A DNA stretch of 64,000 nt from Fasciola hepatica (taxonomy: Eukaryota; Platyhelminthes; Trematoda; Plagiorchiida; Fasciolidae). Below the pieces are notes generated by a model, which ran no database searches, was not told the origin of the DNA, and saw only the letters and a list, made by a program, of their open reading frames with translations. This document shows, piece by piece, positions 39,701 through 50,112 of the stretch; positions within the stretch are counted from its first letter, which is position 1; each line of letters opens with the position of its first letter. The translations under genes were made by a program, and so were the position numbers. The DNA lies in NCBI GenBank assembly GCA_948099385.1, contig CANUEZ040000179.1, positions 12,905,454 to 12,969,453 on the forward strand, in the 5' to 3' direction.

Positions 39701-40142
39701 TTCGAATGTAGTAACGATCCGGACGACGGTGGAGTACTGTATGGATGAAAGAAATCGGTTTTGATAAAAAAAATCTCTTTCGTTGGATGCAGAAAGTTTG
39801 ACTCGTTACGTCTTTCGGATAGTTCAGAATGTCATTCCATCACAACTAATAGCTTCACGAAAAAGCAGTACACAAATAAATAAAGTAACTATATGGGTTT
39901 AACTGATAACTGCCATTTTCAGTTATATAATGTCCATGAAAGTGGAAAATGTGGTGAAGACAGTCATCGGACTGGATGCAAACAATGGGTCTTCGTTGAT
40001 TGTCCGACAACTGTGATTATGACGTAATAATGGTTAGTGAAATTATTTACCCGCAAACGGAAAACAACGAGAGAGATCGTGCTTGGTCAGGATTCTGTTG
40101 AGACTGTGAGGATATGCTTCAAAACGAAAGTGCTCTCAGAAA

Positions 40143-40174
<32 letters not shown>

Positions 40175-41374
40175 TATATATGTATATAGGTATTGCCTTA
40201 GCACTGGTTGTTTATTTCATTCATTTCAGAGGTCAGGAGTATTTAACTATAGATTTTCTACGAGCTTTACTCACACGTATTTGGAGAGCTTTAGGTTTGA
40301 TTATTTTCATAACAATTACAAATATATGAACATTACCCTGCTCCGCAGAGCTAAAAATTGGTGTTAAATCCATGTAACACAGCCGAGAAAGACGATTCTG
40401 TCTCTATTTCCCCCGCGACATCAAAGTATGGTCCCTACCAAGGCCTTCTGTAGAACAAATGGGCGAGGGGCATTCCGTTCAGGTGTGGTTTTACCAACCG
40501 TCATCAGTTCCAAGTTCGACCGAGTCAAATAAATAACGAGCTACTCATGTTGACGAACATATCTGCATTGTACCCATCAAATGAAGATAATCTGATCCCG
40601 GAAATGATATGTTCTGATTGGCTGAGGAGTCATCTAGAAAGTTTATGTTTCCTAGAATGTTTTATTTGATAATGCAAGTAAATACATGCTTTTAAAACGG
40701 AAGGATATAATAAGCGAAAAAAAACTGGACACCGTGTTCTACATATATTCATTGAGATAAATTAGGGATCTTATTCAAGATCTTCGATCCGAAATACTCA
40801 CTTGGTATGCGTATGCATCTAAACTGTACCTGGAAGATTTAGAGATCAGATGCAATACCACACGACTCCAATCGTACGGGAATGGAACCTCTGATAAAGA
40901 GATTATCGACGATGGGGTGGTTATGGGGGGAGGCACGATTCACGAGTGAAAAATATTTAATATATTTAATATTAACTGGGGAACAATGGTAATTTTCTTG
41001 ATGTTCACCTTTTACTATTTACGAACTTGCGGTAAAGTGGTCAAACACACGAAAGTATGAAGCCAGTGACATTTGGCTAAACTTCATTCGTAGTATATGG
41101 TTCTACCATTACTAGATCTGTCCGGACACTTTGATAATGATGAGTGCTTCAGCATCGCTCACTTTTACAAATGCTTTAGTGTACGACGGGTGCTTTTGTC
41201 ACGAACTTTTACCGGACTACCTAACTGTTTCTTCAAGTTGTCCCCACGGTGAACACAATGATCTATGTCAGTCCTCACGTACAAAACTTTCATTTCCATA
41301 TGAAGTCTAGAATAAACGATGCGTAGTGCACCCACTTCGTATTATACCCCGAGTGTATTTCCGTAATTGCGTGA
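33727..41374. other. No gene recognised; (AT)n at 40147-40172
   Basis: About 7.6 kb. A 27-nt exon-like segment lies at 37285-37311 (acceptor after a pyrimidine-rich tract ending TAAAG, donor CTGG then GTGAGT). A 26-bp AT-dinucleotide run occurs at 40147-40172. Minus-strand frames of 100-124 codons around 35374-36488 are hydrophobic readings of purine-rich DNA and match nothing I know. Confidence 0.4.
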
Positions 41375-41946
41375 CTCGTAGATAAACGAGCCTCGAGTCT
41401 CAAGCCAGAGCACACAAGCTCGCTTCATTACGTGTATTGTAGGACGGATTATCAAAAAATAACAATAAATTAACTCAGATTGTAAAAAAAAATCGACCGC
41501 AGAATCAAGACGGTAAAAATAGGCTTTAAAACACCCAGGCTGCAATGGACAGGAAAAGCTGGAGACTACAATGCAGGAACGAGAAGAGTTTGCCAAATCC
41601 ACGGTCATAAGAGAAGTAGCTGTCTGAGGAAACATATCCAAGAGCGGTGAAAAACAAACGGAATATCTATGGCTATGAGAAAATGGGAGGATCATAACGG
41701 GATGACCTAAGATCAGTTATTCGCACAGACAAGACGAAAAAGAAAGTTAATTACATTAAGTAACCCAGAAAATCATGACGTCATAACAGAACGGGTTGTA
41801 GAAATTAGTGGATCAGTGCAAATGGACAACTAGAAGAGAGAGAAAGGTTTCGTTAGAAATAAAATCTGTTGGTAGTCAGAGCTCGATACCAACTGACAGG
41901 ACCAAAAAATGGACTCTATACAGATAGCGGTTAGGTCTATCAACAC

Positions 41947-42410
41947 TTTCGATATGAGTAGTATGGGATTGTATCTGGAAGGCAGGACAAAATTTCCCCG
42001 GAAGCACACGACCGGTTTCGCCGTTATTCTAAAAATGGACTCCCCGTCCATTCAAGCTCCATTCAATTCAAATGAGATTAGATCTGTAAACCAACTGTGG
42101 AGTGCTCAAGTATAAGGATGATTGGGCTGAAGGGTACAGGGTACGCATACCTGATGAGCGGCAATAACCGTGAAACCGGTCGTGTGCTTCCGGGTAAATA
42201 TTGTCCTGTCATCCAGATACAATGCCATATTACTCATATCGAAAATCCATACTTGGGACAGTGTGTCCTCGTTCTGAGGGTGAGCCGTGTTAACCAAGGA
42301 ATTAACTTTGAAATAATCACAGTGTGATTCTAAAAATATACTCCCCGTCCATGCACTCTTCATTCGATTGACATGAGATTAGAGCTGTCAATCAGCACTT
42401 GTTATAGAAA
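41947..42410 (+). mobile_element. Foldback element carrying a hammerhead ribozyme
   Basis: The left arm 41947-42028 is an inverted copy of 42163-42245 (about 80 bp, roughly 85% by eye). Shared blocks are CGATATGAGTA, ATTGTATCTGGA, CCGGAAGCACACGACCGG and GTTATT. Independently, 42026-42095 and 42324-42395 are direct repeats about 298 bp apart (ATTCTAAAAAT, then ACTCCCCGTCCAT, then ATGAGATTAGA). The sense copy holds an intact ribozyme at 42145-42187; the antisense arm keeps only its GAAA-to-stem I part. Direct repeats plus a ribozyme resemble the organisation of retrozymes or of Penelope-like element termini, but no protein of either is present. Element ends are approximate. Confidence 0.6.
42145..42187 (+). 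ncRNA. Hammerhead ribozyme, type I, all core positions intact
   Basis: In order: stem I strand GCATAC (42145-42150), core CTGATGA (42151-42157), stem II GCGG/CCGT (42158-42161 with 42168-42171) around loop CAATAA, core GAAA (42172-42175), then a very short stem III formed by ACC/GGT (42175-42180). C at 42181 completes the GUC cleavage triplet. The stem I return strand is GTGTGC (42182-42187), which pairs with GCATAC at all six positions including one G-U. Cleavage is predicted after 42181. An outer ACAGG/CCTGT pairing (42136-42140 with 42205-42209) could extend stem I. Stem III has no room for a loop in a monomer, a feature of minimal animal hammerheads thought to cleave as dimers (newt satellite and schistosome type). 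No folding program was run. Confidence 0.75.
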
Positions 42411-42690
42411 CAGGTCTAACGGCTGTGACGCAACCCGATCGAACGAACAATTATCCCGCTTTCGTGGAGGCCAAGAGTGTAGAAACTAATGGCCTTAGAG
42501 CACGAAAAATAAACGAACTCTTTTCTAAATGCAAGAAAATATAGTGGTAGATACCATGGGACTTAGACGAAAGCCATTCAAAGGAGCTTCTTGATACGGT
42601 GAGCCGAACTTCCACGTCCAATTTCAATAAATCTTTACACCCAGGATTCCTGAATTTGTAATAGTAATACAGGGGACTTGTTGTGTGCGA

Positions 42691-44798
42691 ATGTTTTTTA
42701 CCAAATCGTCTGGAATAAAGGTAGAGTTTTTCAAATAACACGAATTCATTTTAATAATAGGTTTTGCAATACATGTTGAAGTAATGTTAGTTCAGAAAAA
42801 TGCTCACACATCACTAGACTAATAAATTCCAAAACAAGATTCATCCCAGCGAATAATTTCATGGTGTTGGAACTGAAACAGCTGTGAAATTGAGTAACTT
42901 TTTCAACTGATCAAAATCTACTAGAACTTTCGCGTCCCAAATTTCCGGCCGGGAGCGTAAACTGAGTTGGAGACATTTTGTTTACCAGACAGATGCACCG
43001 ACAGGGAAAAGGTGACTCTGCTGGAAGCGCAACTGCTCGGTAAGCTTAAGGTTATCGGTTAGATTCCACTCGGTTCAGCGGAATTCTGGATGGGAAAACC
43101 TCGAGTGGATTTCCTATTATTCGTATAATTCAAACTTCTCATGAGGATAATAAATTGTATACCATTCTGTTTTTTGGCATAGTGATGATCCAATGGCCTA
43201 CCGTCTGGTCTTTTTCTCCAACACAGATTTTACCAAAGCTCAAAATGAGACGGGTAATTTGAATGAATTTTATTTCAACATATATCCATTTATTTTTTTT
43301 ATTTAGATTGATAAGTTTTCTGCATTCACTTTGTAACTTCCAGCATTTTTACGGATTTTTATCTTAGGTGAATGTAAGGAGCTATCGATGGGTAGAAGTA
43401 GCACGCTGATACCTGTCACGTGATATTAGAAGAAACCACTATACACTCAGCCGGACTTTGGTTGTTTAGACACAGCGGTTGTATTGACCATGCATAACTA
43501 TGTAGGAAAAATAATGAATTATTTTCCCGTCTACATCTTGTGCAACGCTGCAGGGGAATCCGATCCCATCCATGGAATTTCAGATGTCTCTTCTGGCTAC
43601 TGCTAGCTACGGTAGTAGCTAGTCATTGAGTTCCACGGAAGCCGGTATGAAAATCCTTCAACGTATCCCCTTGAAATAAGGATCTTCGAAATCAGTACAT
43701 GAAAATCATGAACTCAAAAGAGTGAATAGTAACTTAAAAGTTATTACACAGTACACTGGAAAAATGGTAATGTTGGTCAATTTAACGACAGCAAGCATGA
43801 ATCACACCGTTGAAAGCCTACATCACAGCTCGCCTGCATATACTATGGCTAATTTATCAATGGGCTTCGGCAGTCAGCAGAGTAAATTAAAAGTTCAAAA
43901 ACTAGAGTCATGGAACACCGTAATGTCATTCAGGGACACGATGACCAGATTATGTTTGCTTAAGTTACTGAGTACGGACAACAGAGCAGTGTTTTACCAT
44001 CCCTTGCAATCCATGGAAATACTTATCATTCAGTTATTCTTTATATTACTTTGCAAAAATAATCCTGTCCGGTAATTACAGCCATAACGCTCGGTAAGTT
44101 TTCATGGGTTATGATCACTTTACAATTCGCGCTTACTTCAACTGGAGTTTCTCTTAGCAATAACTAGAGGTGCCACATAAAGTACTCAGTCACCCACCTG
44201 ATCAAGCCAAGTGCCCGAAAAAGGGGTTTCCAAGATACTTTCCTCGCAGCAACAAAGTTACCTCTCGAGGGGCCCAATATGGCTTCAGAATCTGGCTCAT
44301 CAGTGAAAGTAGCCGATAAATTCAAGTAATCAACTGGTTTTACAAAATTCACTGCTGAAACCAGTTATTTCCATAGATATGCTCGTTAGTTTACTGTATC
44401 TTGTGTGGGGTTTTGCATTTTACTGGTTGGCTGTCTTATCGAAAAATACAATAGCAATTTGGATTGACTAGAACAATTGAGTTTTGTCGTTGCTGCTTTT
44501 GATATTTTCATCACCACTCTCACATTACTGTTGTCCTTGTTGTTGTTGATGTTGTCTTTAATAACCAGTAATCCTGTTAGTGAATACAGTAGTCAGATAC
44601 GAAATTACTGCACCACAACGAAGATGTCATCGCCATTTTTGAGTCAACTCACAACACCGCAGTCTGTGGCGAGCTAGGGAGGGCAGAACAGCTGACTTTG
44701 GTAATACAATTGGCTAATTGCCATGCCAGTTATTGACGTCGATACAATTACCCGTTGGTACTTGCTTATATCTAATAAATTTTGTTATATTTGCTTGG
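42691..44798. other. No gene recognised
   Basis: Contains a 117-codon open frame (43722-44075, plus) without recognisable motifs. A 12-nt exon-like segment (44082-44093; acceptor ending TTACAG, donor CTCG then GTAAGT) follows just downstream. Neither is called as a gene. Confidence 0.4.
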
Positions 44799-44997
44799 CT
44801 GACTGTCCTCTGGATAACAATTTTCGCTCGCAAACCTCAGGTCATTCGATCAACCCCGCAATCGGAAGCTCCAGACTCGATTTTCGTTATGATTAAAGCT
44901 CATTAAAGGTGCATATCCTCAGTCACACCCCAGGTTTGAACGCTGGCTTTTGTAACTAGAAGGCTTGCATGTTACCACCGGGCCACCACTCTCCCTT
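44799..44997 (-). mobile_element. Hammerhead SINE copy C (old)
   Basis: Minus-strand copy diverged from A, B and D but alignable throughout: CCTCAGGTCATTCGATCAAC, a ribozyme relic with CGAAAATCGAGTC and TGGAGC, box B (GTTCAAACC) near 44932, and a degenerate box A. It stops at the tRNA-like head without the 180-nt extension of A and D. It keeps both the GAAA core and the GTC site with the stem I return strand, but its CTGATGA has decayed to TTAATGA. Confidence 0.65.
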
Positions 44998-45115
44998 TTA
45001 ATTTCGAATACATCCAAATAAAGTATTCAGACTCTGTGATGAAACTACACTCGGCATCGTAAACCAGACAACAATCTGTGTTTACTTAACCGGCACATTA
45101 TTTAACTTTTTACAG

Positions 45116-45256
45116 AGGGAAATCCCTTTCATAGGGACAGTCGAAATCCTCCCGAAAAGTAGAGTACCACATTTTCCAATACAAAGTGATCCTATTTTCT
45201 GGTCACGTCTCTACTTCAAATTCGCTCAGGTGACATTTGAGATTTTGGGGATGTAA
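45116..45256 (+). CDS. Candidate exon or gag-like fragment
   Basis: Starts after an excellent acceptor (TTATTTAACTTTTTACAG) and is open for 46 codons to TAA at 45254-45256. It contains VPHFPIQSDPIFWSRLYFKF, whose P-x-F, DP, W and F spacing resembles the start of flatworm LTR-retrotransposon Gag proteins. Alternatively it could be a terminal host exon. A second open segment with good splice sites follows (45273-45374, then an acceptor at 45418), but its phase does not join to this one through the visible donor. Confidence 0.22.
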   Translation, partial: REIPFIGTVEILPKSRVPHFPIQSDPIFWSRLYFKFAQVTFEILGM

Positions 45257-46257
45257 AATATTACTATCACAGTGTCTATGACGGCATTCGTGAATTTTAC
45301 TATGGAAAGCTGTTCTGAACTAGAAAGCCTGGTTTTTTATTTGAGAACAGATAGGATCCTAGAAACCGTTAAAGGTAAGTCAAGTTGTTACCAGTTCGCC
45401 TCTTTCATCTAACTTTAGGTATCACTGCCAAAGTTTTAGGTATTCTACGGGATTAATGATTTGTGCAACAAAGCTGATCGAAGAAGCAATGTACTAACCC
45501 AACTGAAAACAATTTTTTAAATGATATCATCCTTATCTGCTCAACGACAACTGTCAGTGCTCTTGTAGGTTGGGTAGAACGGCAGCAGTAATTCCTCTTG
45601 CGCTTCGGATAGTATGTAAGTGGAATCGATCACTAAATCGACAAGATCGAATAATTAGGGATTACTGAAATGACGGAGCATATGCTGTGATTTGTTCTGT
45701 TTTCTACCCCGAGGCAGGAGTGGTAGGGCAATCTCACCACCATCACCATACTTTGGCTAGGTTATTGGCAAGTGAGCAATTCACATAGTTGAGTTTGAAT
45801 AGATTTTCAATTACTTCCTGATCATCGGACCGACATAGAGATCGATCGGTGACCGTGAGTTTATACTTGTTGATAGATCTTGAAGTGGCAGGAGCTACTG
45901 TCTGTGTGTGAGATGTGAAGTTACCTCCAGGATAAATTGTTGTTTTGTAGAAGTTCTTACAGTTTTGAGTCTTCCTTACTGTGGCTTGTAGTATAGGCGA
46001 ATAATGACAAATGATCTACGAGACTCTCTGCACGATAGGGATTTGGGGATTATTCGAAAATGAGTACTGATTCTGGGCTTCAGAAAAAGAAAACTATAGG
46101 AAAGTCAAAGTACTTGGATCAATAAGATGCTTGAGACACTTATAATACAGTAAAAAAAGGTGGAATCTGAATATTATCGCCAAACTACTGCGTACGGTGG
46201 GTGAAAATACTATGAAAGCCCCATGAAGATCAAATTTAGAAACGGACTACTTGGCCA
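45257..46257. other. No firm feature
   Basis: An open segment at 45273-45374 (102 nt, ATG at 45278, donor AAAG then GTAAGT) is separated by a 44-nt potential intron (45375-45418) from a short open tail ending in TAA at 45454-45456. The arrangement is suggestive but too short to call. The remainder is featureless. Confidence 0.3.
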
Positions 46258-46696
46258 CTAGTTAGTAGATATATCGCGCAATTACTCGCGGGTAGTGTGG
46301 GATTGTTTAGTTTTCGTCTGATTGACTGTCCTTTTGGACTCCACGTTTCACGCGCAAACCTCAGGTCATCCGACCAACCGGCACTCGAGTTTCGTTCTTG
46401 TTAGATCTCATCAGTGGTGCATATCCTCCTCCACACCCAGGGTTTGAACCCGGGCCCTCCCATCTCGAAGGCGTGTGTGTTACCACTGCTCCACCCCTCT
46501 CCCGTTCGAGCTGATCCGAATCACCAAGTTAAGCTTGTACAGATGTCGACTTCTATGACAGCCAGAAATGCCCGACAGCTTTCAAATGGAGACACGGTAC
46601 CGGACCTAGTTAACTCCAAGCGAATGCCTCCCACCAGATCAGGTCTTCTCCACAGGATGAGGGCAACGGACCCACATTTTTAAACCTAGTTAGTAG
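46258..46696 (-). mobile_element. Hammerhead SINE copy D, full length, with 11-bp target-site duplication
   Basis: CTAGTTAGTAG occurs at 46258-46268 and again exactly at 46686-46696, bracketing a 417-bp element. In sense (minus) order it has a 5' end GTTTAAAAATGTGGGTC, a non-tRNA head of about 180 nt, box A (GGAGCAGTGG), box B (GGGTTCAAACC, 46441-46451), a hammerhead relic, a 3' part with GTCGGATGACCTGAGG and TGTGGGATTG, and a short ATATAT tail at 46269-46274. The duplication defines the true ends, so the 180-nt head belongs to the element and is not flanking DNA. By eye it is about 95% identical to copy A over the shared head. Confidence 0.85.
46380..46420 (-). ncRNA. Hammerhead ribozyme relic in SINE copy D
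   Basis: On the minus strand: stem I strand GCACCA (46420-46415), core CTGATGA (46414-46408), stem II GATCT-AACA-AGAAC (one mismatch), GAAA (46393-46390) and ACTC/GAGT for stem III. The base after GAGT is G, not C, A or T, and the stem I return strand TGGTGC is deleted, so cleavage is not expected. Confidence 0.65.
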
Positions 46697-49600
46697 GCAC
46701 AACAACGGAAATACCGCATGGTAAATTATAAAATCAGGCAGAAAAGTGTATGTGAAAATTAGATGATAGTAAAACGAGTCAGCAAACGTGATCAATATTA
46801 AACCCATAATAATTGTTCTATACTCCACAACGATGGTGAATTAAGACTGTAAAAGTCATTCATTACTTCAAAATACACGGAGAGCTAACGCAGAGTAAAT
46901 GCTATGAAGTCAGTGCCCCAGACTGGTTGCCACCGAGAATGCTAACTGAATTTGCCCTCGTAATATTTTCATCAGAATCCTGTTTGTTTCGTCAACTTCC
47001 GTTATGTGTGCATATCTTTTGGGAATATTTTTGTGCCTTTGAACAACATCTAAGAGGGGAAAAGTACAAAACGGTGGTTCGTGAAATTGCCTTTGAAGTA
47101 TGGAATCGGTTTCCATTACCGACGAAGCAGGAAAGATGCCGGGTAAATCGCTAGGAAGTTGGAAAGAAACTGCACATATTAGCCCATGAATGGACTTATT
47201 AGCCGTAAATTAGACTGGATTTGATCCGTAAGCAAATCTGAGGGGGGAAATCACGTCACGTGTATACTCGAAGATGCCGTGCAATTAGACTCCGTTTATT
47301 ACTGAAAAATGCAAACACCCCGAAAAGTCTCAGACATCACTTGCCCAGTGATTTTTTCTTATTTTATGGCAACAAAAAGATGTTATTTTGCAGCACTTCC
47401 TTCCTATTTCTGTTCTTTAAACTTTCCGGTGCAAATCGTTCGGTGGAAGCAAAAGGATTGTGTTGATTGCCCAAAAATGACTTCCTCTAAATGTGCAGCT
47501 CTCACGTGATCGAAGTTGTTACCCATAAAGTTTGGCTATAAGCATTCGCCTTTAGTCTTTTTACGCTTGATTTCTATGGATCCTCCAAGGAGAACCCATG
47601 GGCGCTTAAAATAACCCCATTTACTACATCAACCCTAGGATGTGAATACTAATTAGTACGGCCGTCAGGATTTCATTGGCTTACTTAGGCGGTGACAAGA
47701 ACGGGGTTATAAACGACAGAAATTTAGTTTTTCGGCTCCATACGCATAAGGTAACATGCATTATTGCCGACTGAATCTCATAAATGTTCCAAACTTAAAT
47801 TCGCAAAAACTATAGCATCTTTAAATCAAAGTCTAGATGTCTAAACTTGAAATGGTTTATTCTAATACTTATAATTCAACGTGTGTTCATGGTCATTGCG
47901 TTACCCAGGGAAGATGTAACATAACTGGGCTTGAATTATGTTCGACCAGAGAAGCAACGAAATAGATCGTATTTTCATCTAAAATCAAATGTGTTTACCT
48001 CCTGATCAGTCTCACTCCTTCCTCCCCTTCTTTACAGCAAACTACTTTGGTCTATCTGCAACTCGTAAGTTGTTGTTCAACTTGGGCCACCCAATCCCTC
48101 CTTTCGTCATGTGTACAGTGTGTTTCCCTGGTGCAGGTACATCCCTGGAAGCTTCATCTTCTATTCTTGCAACTGGAAACAGCAATAGCATTAGTTTGAT
48201 TTTGACTTTCTCTAATATCAGAATGACTATACGGAGTTTAGATAACCGAAGCTTCAAAAGTAATTCATTTTCCCACGGAGTGGTTCCACGAGGATGCAGA
48301 CGTGATTCGGCCTTGCTGTTCCTCGTATGTCAGCCAGTATGAGCTAGCTTGTTGTGAATAAAGTGGTCTTTTTGGCCAGTTTTGCAGATTCATGTACGGA
48401 ATGCCTAAATAGAATCACAACTTATGTGGTAGTTGTTTAGAAGTATGCCATCCATTGGCACGGTGTTTATCACCAAAGTGTTTGCGGTTAATTATAGTAT
48501 ATTTAATTTGTTCTCTTGAATGTGAGGGCATTCGGTGAATCCGATTCAGCTGGGACAACCAATTTCAACTCAGACATCACGATGGCTTTCCCGATTCACT
48601 GTTCGCTGTTGTAGCCGAACTTGGAAATCGAAACGTTCGTCAGTATGAACATTTAGTAGGACAAGAATCACAAGTAACAGCATCAATTTGATGGTTAGGT
48701 AGTACAGTCGCAACAGTACAGTGTGGTTACGCGCTTCCTTATTCCTGTCCATCTGTTAGTCTTTTTTACTAAGTTCGACGGAATATAAAAGTGCTTTGAT
48801 GATGAGAACTGAAGTACCAAACTAGACCTACAAAGAATTCAATGGAATCTGTAACCATTTTTACGAAATTAAGGGATTCCATGTGTACCGTTGACGGCCG
48901 CCTTCCACGCACAAAATTATATAGATAAATAATCAGTGTTTCCCCTGGTAGCTAAGCTTGACATTTTGGAAGCAGGCAGTCTCCACACAGCCGGTGTGCA
49001 CCAATCGTGTAAACCCGAATGAAGATCAGGATCGTACGAAATCCATGTGGATCAAATCAACATTAGGTGGATCAGCCTAACCTTATTTCAATTCCAAACT
49101 TGCTCGTTTATTCAGAAGGTGAACACTGACTAATACACAAGGAGGATCTGTGGTAGTCAGTCAGATGCAAATATACCGTGGTTTACTCCATTTGGGAACA
49201 AAGTCCTAAACAGTACGCAGACCCCTGCGAGGTCTACTTTTTGAAGCTTATAAAGTGCTGAGGTTTATGTGGTCGCTGCCCGTACATTAAAATCCCATGA
49301 GGAAAGACACAGTTTAACATCTGATTCCACTAAACATTTGTCAGGTCTCCCCAACCGTATTTCATGAATAAATAACGGTTGTGACAGGTGTCAATATGGG
49401 GGTTTTCTTGTCGCCCGGGTCCATCAGGCTTGACCAAAAGATTTAAAATTTGTTGTATGCATCCACCGTAACTGCATCTTTGAAGGGGTTCTGAGTTGAG
49501 AACTGGTTAGCCTTTTCTCCAAAAATCTTATAAGTACACATACATGGATCTCCGTATCAAAAAAATTCCGTGAAATAGGGTTTTTGTTATAACTTCAACC

Positions 49601-49965
49601 ACTCTAGAATCTTGCACATATTAATAGCTGAGTCCCGTGATGCGTGTGCCTTTAGACCATTTGACACTGATAGTAGTTTGAAGTGGATAAGGACCATTGT
49701 AGGACATAAGTTAAACCTGGGTTTATTCACATAAACGGTTATCACATTTGTAGCTCCTCTTTAACCGCTTTTCAAATTCATTCAATAATTAAGATTGGTT
49801 TTTATGTGTACATCAGCAAGATGGAATTTGTTTAGTAAATATTATGATTAATTAGGCTTCATCAAGCCTCAGTTCACCTGTGAAAATCGTGAAATCTAAA
49901 AACGGCACAACGCTATATCACATAATGTTACCAGCCCAAAATACTGCTGAGAATTCACCCGAATT
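46697..49965. other. No gene recognised
   Basis: About 3.3 kb. A 117-codon open frame (47989-48342) contains a 27-nt segment (48038-48064) with a strong acceptor (CCCCTTCTTTACAG) and a GTAAGT donor. The protein reading is Ser-rich and unrecognised. Confidence 0.4.
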
Positions 49966-50112
49966 GCCTGGTGGCTAATTCTAAAACCCAAGGTCGTTCA
50001 CTCAAGGTTTGCGTTTGAGTGAGGGCTCAGTGGATGTGCACTGCTGATAAGTCCTGACAACAATGAGACAGCTTTACGACCCCTTCATGGTCTTCGCTGG
50101 TGAATAAAGTGT
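49966..50112 (+). mobile_element. Decayed tRNA/hammerhead-type SINE, third family
   Basis: Order of landmarks: GCCTGGTGGCTAATTC (box A-like), GGTTTGCGTTTGAG (box B-like), GTGGATGTGCACTGCTGA, then TAAGTCC, CAATGAGACAGCTTTACG and CTTCATGGTC. GCACTG followed by CTGATAA and a GTCC stem II strand resembles the stem I / core / stem II order of a hammerhead, with the core G changed to A and GAAA reduced to GA-GACAG. It shares 16 of 17 bases (AATGAGACAGCT-TACG) with the SINE at 33.5 kb. Confidence 0.45.

Larger units (their letters stand above)
41375..42690. repeat. Interspersed repeat R1, copy 2, interrupted by a foldback element
   Basis: Related to 820-1700 on both flanks of a nested insertion. 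The left part (41375 to about 41830) shares GATAAA, GCTCGCTT, AAATAACAATA and ATCGACCGCAGAATC with copy 1. The right part (about 42415-42690) shares GTGACGCAA, GAACAATTAT and TTCAATAAATCTTTAC. The interruption between them is the hammerhead-bearing element below, so R1 is the older of the two. Confidence 0.55.

Noticed and set aside
40480..40510. Minus-strand CTGATGA near GGTAAAACC
   Set aside because: The GAAA core is absent and stems I and III are missing.
43000..43110. tRNA-like GGTTAGATTCC stretch
   Set aside because: A box B-like string without a correctly spaced box A or a foldable cloverleaf.
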